From Diospyros lotus (taxonomy: Eukaryota; Streptophyta; Magnoliopsida; Ericales; Ebenaceae), in contig NC_068349.1 of NCBI RefSeq assembly GCF_014633365.1, positions 25,124,753 to 25,188,752 on the forward strand: DNA of 64,000 nucleotides, read 5' to 3'. The notes under the pieces are model-generated. The model ran no database searches and had not been told where the DNA came from. It saw nothing but the letters and a program-made list of their open reading frames with translations. Each line of letters opens with the position of its first letter. Position 1 is the stretch's first letter. The position numbers and the translations under genes were made by a program. Shown here one piece after another: positions 53,295 to 64,000 of this stretch.

Positions 53295-56200
53295 CCACGG
53301 CTAAAACTCAAGATTCCAAAACATCCCGAAATCAGAATTTGGACTCTCGGTAGAGTATTTTGTGTATCAAAATGTCGTATTTCACATCGATTTGGAATTG
53401 TTAAAATCAAATTTGTCACTTTGGAGATATAGCTGATTGTAACAAAGTTGTCCCATTCTTCCGTAAGGTGTTCTATTATGGATCCAAGGCTAAAAGTCAA
53501 GTATCCAAAACAACCCGAAATTGGTATTTCGACTTTCGTTAAAGTATTTTGTGTATCAAACTGTCGTCTTTCACATGGATTTGGAATCGTAAAAATCAAA
53601 TTAGTCAATTTGGAGATATCGTTGATTGTAACAAAGTTGTCTCATTCTTCCATAAGGTGTTCTACTATGGACCCAATGGCTAAAACTCAAGTTTCCAAAA
53701 CATCTCGAAATTTGAACTTATACTCTCATTAGAGTATTTTGTGTATCAAAATGTCGTCTTTCACATGCATTTGGAATCGTCGAAAGCAAATTAGTCAATT
53801 TGGAGATATCTTTGATTGTAACAAAGTTGTCTCTTTCTTCTTTAAGGTGTTCTACTTTGGACCCACGGCTAAAACTGAAGTTTTCAAAACATCCCGAAAT
53901 CCGAATTCGGACTTTGCTTAGAGTAGTTTGTGTATCAAAATGTCGCCTTTCACATGGATTTGGATTCGTAAAAATCAAATTAGTCAATTTGGAGATATCT
54001 TTGATTGTGACAAAGTTGTCTCTTTCTTCCTTAAGGTGTTCTACTATGGACCAATTGCTAAAACTCAAGTTTCAAAAACATCCAGAAATCGAAATTCGGA
54101 CTTTCATTTCAGTATTTTGTGTATCAAAATTTCGTCTTTCACACGGATTTGGAATCGTCAAAATCAAATTAGTCAATTTTGAGATATCTGTCATTTTAAC
54201 AAAGTTGTCTTTTTCTTCCTTAAGGTGTTCTAGTGTGGATCCATGGCTAAAACTCAAGTTTCCAAAACATCCAAAAATTGGAATTTGGACTTTCATTAGA
54301 CTATTTTTTGTATCAAAATGTCGTCTTTCACATGCATTTCGAATCGTGAAAATCAAATTAGTCAATTTAGAGTTATCGTTGATTGTAAGAAAGTTGTCCC
54401 ATTCTTCCTTAAGGAGTTCTACTATGGACCCATGGGTAAAAATCAAGTTTTCAAAACAATCTGAAATTTGAATTTAGACTTTTATCAGAGTATTTCGTGT
54501 ATCAAAATGTCGTCTTTCACATCGATTTGAAATCGTCAAAATCAAATTAGTCAATTTGGATATATCTTTGATTGTAGCAAAGTTGTCTCTTTCTTCCTTA
54601 AGGTGTTCGACTATGGACCCGTGACTAGAACTCAAGTTTCCAAAACAACCGAAAATTGGAATTTAGAATTTCATTAGTGCATTTTGTGTATCAAAATGTC
54701 GTCTTTTACATGGATTTGGAATCATCGAAATCAAATTAGTTAATTTTGAGATATCTTTGATTGTAACAAAGTTGTCTCTTTCTACTTTAAGGGGTTCTAC
54801 TATGGACCCATGGCTAAAACTCAAGTTTCCAAAACATCCAAAAATTGGAATTTGGACTTTCATTAGAGTATTTTGTGTATCAAAATGTCGTCCTCCACAT
54901 GCATTTCGAATCTTGAAAATTAAATTAGTCAATTTGGAGATATCGTTGATTGTAAGAAAGTTGTCTCATTCTTCCTTAAGGTGTTCTACTATGGACCCAT
55001 GGCTAAAACTCCAGTTTTCAAAACAATCCGAAATTTGTATTTAGACTTTCATCAGAGTATTTTGTGTATCAAAATGTCGTCTTTCACATCGATTTGGAAT
55101 CGTCAAATCAAATTAGTCAATTTGGAGATATCTTTGATTGTAACAAAGTTGTCTCTTTCTTCCATAAGGTGTTCTACTTTGGAACCACGGCTAAAACTCA
55201 AGTTTCCAAAACATCCCGAAATCAGAATTCGGACTCTCGTTAGAGTATTTTGTGTATCAAAATGTCGTGTTTCACATCGACTTGGAATCGTCAAAATCAA
55301 ATTAGTCAATTTGGAAATATATTTGATTGTAACAAAGATGTCTCTTTCTTCCATAAGGTGTTCTACTTTGGACCCACGGCTAAAACTGAAGTTGCCAAAA
55401 CATTCCGAAATCAGAATTTGGACTTTGCTTAGAGTAGTTTGTGTATCCAAATGTTGTCTTTCACATGGATTTGGAATCGACAAAATCAAATTAGTCAATT
55501 TGGGGATATATTGGATTGTGACAAAGTTGTCTCTTTCTTCCTTAAGGTGTTCTACTATGGACCCATGGCTAAAACTCCAGTTTCAAAAACATCCCGAAAT
55601 CGAAATTCAGACATTCCATTCAGTATTTTGTGTATCAAAATTTCGTCTTTCACACGGATTTGGAATCGTCAAAATCAAATTAGTCAATTTTGATATATCT
55701 TTGATTGTAACAAAGCTGTCTCTTTCTTCCTTAAGGTGTTCTACTATGGACCCATGGCTAAAATTCAAGTTCTAAAACATCCAGAAATCGGAATTTGGAC
55801 TTTCATTAAAGTATTTTGTGTATCAAAATGTCGTCTTTCACATGGATTTTAAATCATAAAAATAAAATTAGTCAATTTGGAGATATCGTTGATTGTAAAA
55901 AAGTTGTCTCATTCTTCCTTAAGGTGTTCTACTATGGACCGATGGATAAAACTCAAGTTTCCAAAACATCCCGAAATCGAAATTTGGACTTTCCTTAAAG
56001 TATTTTCTTTTTCAAATTGTCGTCTTTCACATGGATTTAGATTCGTCAAAATCAAATTTGTCAATTTGGAGATATCGTTGATTGTAAGAAAGTTGTCTCA
56101 TTCTTTCTTAAGGTATTCTTCTATGGACCCACGGATAAAACTCAAGTTACCAAACCATCCCGAAATCGAAATTAGGAGTTTCCTTAGAGTATTTTCCTTT

Positions 56201-59200
56201 TCAAAATGTCGTCTTTCACATGGATTTGGATTCTTCAAAATCAAATTAGTCAATTTGGAGATATCGTTGATTGTAACAAAGTTGTCTAACTCTTCGTTAA
56301 GGTGTTCTACTATGGACCCACGGCTAAAACTCAAGTTTCCAAAACATCCCGAAATCAGGATTTGGACTCTCGTTAGAGTATTTTGTGTATCAAAATGTCG
56401 TGTTTCACATCGATTTGGAATTGTTAAAATCAAATTTGTCACTTTGGAGATATAGCTGATTGTAACAAAGTTGTCCCATTCTTCGGTAAGGTGTTCTATT
56501 ATGGATCCAAGGCTAAAAGTCAAGTATCCAAAACAACCCGAAATTGGAATTTTGACTTTCGTTAAAGTATTTTGTGTATCAAACTGTCGTCTTTCACATG
56601 GATTTGGATTTGTAAAAATCAAATTAGTCAATTTGGAGATATCGTTGATTGTAACAAAGTTGTCTCATTCTTCCAAAAGGTGTTCTACTATGGACCCAAT
56701 GGCTAAAACTCAAGTTTCTAAAACATCCCGAAATTTGATCTTATACTCTCATTAGAGTATTTTGTGTATCAAAATGTCGTCTTTCACATGGATTTGGAAT
56801 CGTCGAAATCAAATTAGTCAATTTGGAGATATCTTTGATTGTAACAAAGTTGTCTCTTTCTTCCATAAGGTGTTCTACTTTGGACCCACGGCTAAAACTA
56901 AAGTTTTCTAAACATCCCGAAATTCGAATTTGGACTTTGCTTAGAGCAGTTTGTGTTTCAAAATGTCGCCTTTCACATGGATTTGGATTCGTAAAAATCA
57001 AACAGCTCAATTTCGAGATATCTTTGATTGTGACAAAGTTGTCTCTTTCTTCCTTAAGGTGTTCTACTATGGACCCATTGCTAAAACTCAAGTTTAAAAA
57101 ACATCCAGAAATCAGAATTCGGACTTTCATTTCAGTATTTTGTGTATCAAAATTTTGTCTTTCACACGGATTTGGAATCGTCAAAATCAAATTAGTCAAT
57201 TTTGAGATATCTGTCATTGTAACAAAGTTGTCTCTTTCTTCCCTAAGGTGTTCTAGTGTGGACCGATGGCTAAAACTCAAGTTTCCAAAACATCCAAAAA
57301 TTGGAATTTGGACTTTCATTAGAGTATTTTGTGTATCAAAATGTCGTCTTTCACATGCATTTCGAATCGTGAAAATCAAATTAGTCAATTTGGAGATATC
57401 GTTGATTGTAAGAAAGTTGTCCCATTCTTCCTTAACGAGTTCTACTATGGACCCATGGGTAAAACTCAAGTTTTCAAAACAATCCGAAATTAGAATTTAG
57501 ACTTTCATCAGAGTATTTTGTGTGTCAAAATGTCGTCTTTCACATCGATTTGGAATCGTCAAAATCAAATTAGTCAATTTGGAGATATCTTTGATTGTAG
57601 CAAAGTTGTCTCTTTCTTCCTTAAGGTGTTCGACTATGTAGCCGTGGCTAAAACTCAAGTTTCCAAAACAACCGAAAATTGGAATTTAGACTTTCATTAG
57701 TCTATTTTGTGTATCAAAATGTCGTCTTTCACATAGATTTGGATTCATCGAAATCTAATTAGTTAATTTTGAGATATCTTTGATTATAACAAAGTTGTCT
57801 CTTTCTACTTTAAGGGGTTCTGCTATGGACCCATGGCTAAAACTCAAGTTTTCAAAACATCCAAAAATCGGAATTTGAACTTTCATTAGAGTATTTTATG
57901 TATCAAAATGTCGTCTTCCACATGCATTTCGAATCTTGAAAATTAAATTAGTCAATTTGGAGAAATCGTTGATTGTAAGAAAGTTGTCTCATTCTTTCTT
58001 AAGGTGTTCTACTATGGACCCATGGGTAAAACTCCAGTTTTCAAAACAATCCGAAATTTGAATTTAGACTTTCATTAGAGTATTTTGTGTATCAAAATGT
58101 CGTCTTTCACATCGATTTGGAATCGTCAAAATCAAATTAGTCAATTTGGAGATATCTTTGATTGTAACAAAGTTGTCTCTTTCTTCCTTAAGGTGTTCTA
58201 CTTTGGACCCACGGCTAAAACTGAAGTTTCCAAAACATCCCTGAATCAGAATTTGGACTTTGCTTAGAGTAGTTTGTGTATCCAAATGTCGTCTTTCACA
58301 TGGATTTGGATTCGTCGAAATCAAATTAGTCAATTTGGAGATATCGATCATTGTAACAATGTTGTCTGTTTCTTCCTTAAAGTGTTCTACTATGGACCCA
58401 TTGCTAAAACTCAAGTTTCCAAAACATCCGAAAATTGGAATTTGGACTTTCATTAGAGTATTTTGTGTTTCAAAATGTTGTCTTTCACTTGGATTTCGAA
58501 TCGTCAAAATCAAATTAGTCAATTTGGGGATATCTTTGATTGTGACAAAGTTGTCTTTTTCTTCCTTAAGGTGTTCTATTATGGACCCATGGCTAAAACT
58601 CCAGTTTCAAAAACATCCCGAAATCGGAATTCGGACATTCCATTCAGTATTTTGTGTATCGAAATTTCGTATTTCACACGGATTTGGAATCGTCAAAATC
58701 AAATTAGTCAATTTTGATATATCTGTCATTGTAACAAAGCTGTCTCTTTCTTCCTTAAGGTGTTCTACTATGGACCCATGGCTAAAACTCAAGTTCCAAA
58801 ACATCCTGAAATTGGAATTTGGACTTTCATTAAAGTATTTTGTGTATCAAAATGTCGTCTTTCACATGGATTTGAATTGTAAGAATAAAATTAGTCAATT
58901 TGGAGATATCGTTGATTGTAAAAAAGTTGTCTCATTCTTCCCTAAGGTGTTCTACTATGGACCGATGGATAAAACTCAAGTTTCCAAAACATCCCGAAAT
59001 CGAAATTTGGACTTTCCTTAAAGTATTTTCTTTTTGAAAATGTCGTCTTTCACATGGATTTGGATTCGTCAAAATCAAATTTGTCAATTTGGAGATATCG
59101 TTGATTGTAAGAAAGTTGTCTCATTCTTCCTTAAGGTATTCTACTATGGACCCATGGATAAAACTCAAGTTTCCAAACCATCCCGAAATCGGAATTAGGA

Positions 59201-62200
59201 CTTTCCTTAGAGTATTTTCCTTTTCAAAATGTCGTCTTTCACATGGATTTGGATTCTTCAAAATCAAATTAGTCAATTTGGAGATATCGTTGATTGTAAC
59301 AAAGTTGTCTAATTCTTCGTTAAGGTGTTCTACTATGGACCCACGGCTAAAACTCAAGATTCCAAAACATCTCGAAATCAGAATTTGGACTCTCGTTAGA
59401 GTATTTTGTGTATGAAAATGTCGTATTTCACATCGATTTGGAATTGTTAAAATCAAATTTGTCACTTTGGAGATATAGCTGATTGTAACAATGTTGTTCC
59501 ATTCTTCGGTAAGGTGTTCTATTATGGATCCAAGGCTAAAAGTCAAGTATCCAAAACAACCCGAAATTGGAATTTCGACTTTCGTTAAAGTATTTTGTGT
59601 GTCAAACTGTCGTCTTTCACATGGATTTGGAATCGTAAAAATCAAATTAGTCAATTTGGAGATATCGTTGATTGTAACAAAGTTGTCTCATTCCTCCATA
59701 AGGTGTTCTACTATGGACCCAATGGCTAAAACTCAAGTTTCCAAAACATCCCGAAATTGGAACTTATACTCTCATTAGAGTATTTTGTGTGTCAAAATGT
59801 CGTCTTTCACATGGATTTGGAATCGTCGAAATCAAATTAGTCAATTTGGAGATATCTTTGAATGTAACAAAGTTGTCTCTTTCTTCCTTAAGGTGTTCTA
59901 CTTTGGACCCACGGCTAAAACTGAAGTTTTCAAAACATCCCGAAATCCGAATTTGGACTTTGCTTAGAGTAGTTTGTGTATCAAAATGTCGCCTTTCACA
60001 TGGATTTGGATTCGTAAAAATCAAATTAGTCAATTTGGAGATATCTTTGATTCTGACATAGTTGTCTCTTTCTTCCTTAAGGTGTTCTACTATGGACCAA
60101 TTGCTAAAACTCAAGTTTTAAAAACATCCAGAAATCGAAATTCGGACTTTCATTTCAGTATTTTGTGTATCAAAATTTCGTCTTTCACACGGATTTGGAA
60201 TCGTCAAAATCAAATTAGTCAATTTTGAGATATCTGTCATTGTAACAAAGTTCTCTTTCTTCCTTAAGGTGTTCTTGTATGGACCCATGGCTAAAACTCA
60301 AGTTTCCAAAACATCAAAAAATTGGAATTTGGACTTTCATTAGAGTATTTTTCGTATCAAAATGTCGTCTTTCACATGCATATCGAATCGTGAAAATCAA
60401 ATTAGTCAACTTGGAGATATCGTTGATTGTAAGAAAGTTGTCCCATTCTTCCTTAAGGAGTTCTACTATGGACCCATGGGTAAAACTCAATTTTTCAAAA
60501 CAGTCCGAAATTTGAATTTAGACTTTCATCAGAGTATTTTGTGTATCAAAATGTCGTCTTTCACATCGATTTGGAATCGTCAAAATCAAATTAGTCAATT
60601 TGGAGATATCTTTGATTGTAGCAAAGTTGTCTCTTTGTTCCTTAAGGTGTTCGACTATGGACCCACGGCTAAAACTGAAGTTTTCAAAACATTCCGAAAT
60701 CCGAATTTAGACTTTGCTTAGAGTAGTTTGTGTATCAAAATGTCGCCTTTCACATGGATTTGGATTCGTAAAAATCAAATTAGTCAATTTGGAGATATCT
60801 TTGATTGTGACAAAGTTGTCTCTTTCTTCCTTAAGGTGTTCTACTATGGACCCATTGCTAAAACTCAAGTTACAAAAACATCCAGAAATCGAAATTCGGA
60901 CTTTCATTTCAGTATTTTGTGTATCAAAATTTCGTCTTTCACATGGATTTGGAATCGTCAAAATCAAATTTGTCAATTTTGAGATATCTGTCATTGTAAC
61001 AAAGTTGTCTCTTTCTTCCTTAAGGTGTTCTAGTGTGGACCCATGGCTAAAACTCAAGTTTCCAAAACATCCAAAAATTGGAATTTGGACTTTCATTAGA
61101 GTATTTTTCGTATCAAAATGTCGTCTTTCACATGCATATCGAATCGTGAAAATCAAATTAGTCAATTTGGAGATATCGTTGATTGTAAGAAAGTTGTCCC
61201 ATTCTTCCTTAAGGAGTTCTACTATGGACCCATGGGTAAAACTCAAGTTTTCAAAACAGTCCGAAATTTGAATTTAGACTTTCATCAGAGTATTTTGTGT
61301 ATCAAAATGTCGTATTTCACATCGATTTGGAATCGTCAAAATCAAATTAGTCAATTTGGAGATATCTTTGATTGTAGCAAAGTTGTCTCTTTCTTCCTTA
61401 AGGTGTTCGACTATGGACCCGTGGCTAAAACTCAAGTTTCCAAAACAACTGAAAATTGGAATTTAGACTTTCATTAGTGTATTTTGTGTATCAAAATGTC
61501 GTCTTTCACATGGATTTGGAATCATCGAAATCAAATTAGTTAATTTTTAGATATCTTTGATTCTAACAAAGTTGTCTCTTTCTACTTTAAGGGATTATAC
61601 TATGGACCCATGGCTAAAACTCAAGTTTTCAAAACATCCAAAAATCAGAATTTGGACTTTCATTAGAGTATTTTGTGTATCAAAATGTCGGCTTCCACAT
61701 GCATTTCGAATCGTGAAAATTAAATTAGTCAATTTGGAGATATCGTTGATTGTAAGAAAGTTGTCTCATTCTTTCTTAAGGTGTTCTATTATGGACCCAT
61801 GGCTAAAACTCCAGTTTTCAAAACAATCCGAAATTTGAATTTAGACTTTCATCAGAGTATTTTGTGTATCAAAATGTCGTCTTTCACACCGATTTGGAAT
61901 CGTCAAAATCAAATTAGTCAATTTGGAGATATCTTTGATTGTAACAAAGTTGTCTCTTTCTTCCTTAAGGTGTTCTACTTTGGACCCACGGCTAAAACTG
62001 AAGTTTCCAAAACATCCCAAAATCAGAATTTAGACTTTGCTTAGAGTAGTTTGTGTATCCAAATGTCGTCTTTCACATGGATTTAGAATCGTCGAAATCA
62101 AATTAGTCAATTTGGAGATATCTTTGATTGTGACAAAGTTGTCTATTTCTTCCTTAAGGTGTTCTACTATGGACCCATTGCTAATACTCATGTTTCCAAA

Positions 62201-64000
62201 ACATCCGAAAATTGGAATTTGGACTTTCATTAGAGTATTTTGTGTTTCAAAATGTTGTCTTTCACATGGATTTGGAATCGTCAAAATGAAATTAGTCAAT
62301 TTGGGGATATCTTTGATTGTGACAAAGTTGTCTCTTTCTTCCTTAAGGTGTTCTACTATGGACCCATGTCTAAAACTCTAGTTTCAAAAACATCCCGAAA
62401 TCGGAATTCGGACATTCCATTCAGTATTTTGTGTATCGAAATTTCGTCTTTCACACGGATTTGGAATCGTCAAAATCAAATTAGTCAATTTTGATATATC
62501 TGTCATTGTAACAAAGCTGTCTCTTTCTTCCTTAAGGTGTTCTACTATGGACCCATGGCTAAAACTCAAGTTCCAAAACATCCTGAAATCAGAATTTTGA
62601 CTTTCATTAAAGTATTTTGTGTATCTAAATGTCGTCTTTCACATGGATTTTGAATCATAAAAATAAAATTAGTTAATTTGGAGATATCGTTGATTGTAAA
62701 AAAGTTGTCTCATTCTTCCTTAAGGTGTTCTACTATGGACCGATGGATAAAACTCAACTTTCCAAAACATCCTGAAATCGAAATTTGGACTTTCCTTAAA
62801 GTATTTTCTTTTTCAAAATGTCGTCTTACACATGGATTTGGATTCGTCAAAATCAAAATTTTCAATTTGGAGATATCGTTGATTGTAAGAAAGTTGTCTC
62901 ATTCTTCCTTAAGGTATTCTACTATGGACCCATGGATAAAACTCAAGTTTCCAAACCATCCCGAAATCGGAATTAGGCTTTCCTTAGAGTATTTTCCTTT
63001 TCAAAATGTCGTCTTTCACATGGATTTGGATTCTTCAAAATCAAATTAGTCAATTTGGAGATATCGTTGATTGTAACAAAGTTGTCTCATTCTTCCATAA
63101 GGTGTTCTACTATTGACGCAATGGCTAAAACTCAAGTTTCCCAAACTTCCCGAAATTGGAACTTATACTCTCATTAGAGTATTTTGTGTATCAAAATGTC
63201 GTCTTTCACATGGATTTGGAATCGTCGAAATCAAATTAGTCAATTTGGAGATATCTTTGATTGTAACAAAGTTGTCTCTTTCTTCCTTAAGGTGTTCTAT
63301 TTTGGACCCACGACTAAAACTGAAGTTTCCAAAACATCCCGAAATCTGAATTTGGACTTTGCTTAGAGTAGTTTGTGTATCAAAATGTTGCCTTTCACAT
63401 GGATTAGGATTCGTCAAAATCAAATTAGTCAATTTGGAGATATCTTTGTTTGTGACAAAGTTGTCTCTTTCTTCCTTAAGGTGTTCTACTATGGACCCAT
63501 TGCTAAAACTCAAGTTTCAAAAACATCCAGAAATCAGAATTCGGCCTTTCGTTTCAGTATTTTGTGTATCAAAATTTCGTCTTTCACACGGATTTGGAAT
63601 CATCAAAATCAAATTAGTCAATTTTGAGATATCTGTCATTGTAACAAAGTTGTCTCTTTCTTCCTTAAGGTGTTCTACTGTGGACCCATGGCTACAAGTC
63701 AAGTTTCCAAAACATCCAAAAATTGGAATTTAGAATTTCATTAGAGTATTTTGTGTATCAAAATGTGATCTTCACATGCATTTCGAATCGTGAAAATTAA
63801 ATTAGTCAATTTGGAGATATCGTTGATTGTAAGAAAGTTGTCTCATTCTTCCTTAAGGTGTTGTACTATGGACCCATGGCTAAAACTCCAGTTTTCAAAA
63901 CAATCCGAAATTTGAATTTAGACTTTCACCAGAGTATTTTGTGTATCAAAATGTCGTCTTTCACATCGATTTGGAATCGTCAAAATAAAATTAGTCAATT
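53295..64000 (+). repeat. 189-bp satellite, subfamily B, third segment (about 57 monomers), continues beyond the window
   Basis: Head-to-tail B monomers continue in the same orientation up to the last base, so the array is not closed on this side. This segment shows the 16-monomer higher-order repeat most clearly, and a 4-monomer duplication at 59908-61415. The last monomers (after 63180) follow the same order as those after 59785 and 56760. Confidence 0.97.
59908..61415 (+). repeat. 754-bp (4-monomer) tandem duplication with a hybrid monomer at the junction
   Basis: 59908-60661 and 60662-61415 carry the same four variants in the same order, including the otherwise rare CATGCATATCGAATCGTGAA and GTATTTTTCGTATCAAAATG. 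At 60640-60690 the left half of one variant (GGTGTTCGACTATGGACCC) is fused to the right half of another (ACGGCTAAAACTGAAGTTTT). In intact copies these variants read GGTGTTCGACTATGGACCCG and GGTGTTCTACTTTGGACCCA. The crossover therefore lies in GGACCC. The two copies have since gained a few differences (for example GGACCAATTGC near 60090 against GGACCCATTGC near 60846). Confidence 0.8.

Larger units (their letters stand above)
49066..59967 (+). repeat. 16-monomer higher-order repeat (about 3.02 kb), three consecutive copies
   Basis: The monomer with GAGTAGTTTGTGTATCAAAA then TGTCGCC (or close variants) begins near 49066, 53922, 56945 and 59968. The spacings are 4856 (3025 after removing the 1831 bp added by the LTR and its target duplication), 3023 and 3023 bp, that is 16 x 189 within 1 bp. 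Other anchors give the same step: the monomer with TTAGAGTATTTTCCTTTTCA near 51336, 56191 and 59213, and the monomer with TATTATGGATCCAAGGCTAA near 53475, 56498 and 59522. After 59968 the regular step breaks into 4 and 14 monomers. Confidence 0.85.

Noticed and set aside
54981..55775. 264-codon open frame and similar long frames on both strands throughout the satellite
   Set aside because: They follow the 189-bp period, repeat the same 63-residue unit, start and stop wherever single mutations fall, and overlap open frames on the other strand. No domain is recognisable.
13820..64000. CRISPR-like direct repeats
   Set aside because: The repeats are contiguous 189-bp monomers with no unique spacers, in a plant genome.
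13820..64000. CENP-B box in the satellite
   Set aside because: The segment around CCCGAAATCGGAAT was compared with the pattern NTTCGNNNNANNCGGGN on both strands; the spacing and the TTCG part do not fit.

Overview
This is nuclear DNA of a flowering plant whose species I cannot name. The evidence is a broken copy of a plant-type QUASIMODO3/PMT methyltransferase gene with GT-AG introns, a Ty1-copia relic with a tRNA-Met type primer binding site, a plant-type LINE 3' end, LTRs with chromovirus-like termini, and about 45 kb of an AT-rich satellite with a 189-bp monomer. I see no intact protein-coding gene, no tRNA or rRNA, no CRISPR array and nothing prokaryotic.

Layout. (1) 1-1960 and about 12222-13819 hold two blocks of the same diverged repeat of about 600 bp. 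(2) Between them lies about 10 kb of gene and transposon debris: a possible LTR terminus near 2923; a minus-strand copia relic (about 5490-8095: LTR, primer site, gag, protease, integrase, no recognisable reverse transcriptase); a plus-strand methyltransferase pseudogene (8291-10610) whose third intron carries a LINE remnant, itself split by a MITE-like insertion; and unassigned AT-rich DNA. (3) At about 13820 the sequence switches abruptly to the satellite, which runs head-to-tail on one strand to the end of the window (roughly 220 monomers). (4) Three blocks interrupt the satellite without changing its phase: 36110-40773 (a chromovirus-like solo LTR containing a second, copia-like LTR), 45007-46370 (an LTR-like element with TGATAGA/TCTATCA ends) and 51469-53294 (a second chromovirus-like solo LTR). 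Two of the three have clear 5-bp target duplications made of satellite sequence.

Within the satellite, subfamily A (about 13820-35820) gives way to subfamily B (about 35820 to the end). A contains a nearly perfect tandem duplication of 2818 bp. B is built on a higher-order repeat of about 16 monomers (about 3.02 kb) and has a 4-monomer (754-bp) duplication with a hybrid monomer at its junction. Because 189 bp is exactly 63 codons, stop-free frames run through several monomers on both strands and imitate genes of up to about 260 codons. I read these as by-products of the period, not as proteins.

The most interesting content is the satellite: a centromere-sized monomer, a higher-order structure, a sharp edge with undecayed monomers, and invasion by LTR elements. 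It is a candidate centromeric or pericentromeric array, which needs cytological or CENH3 evidence to confirm.
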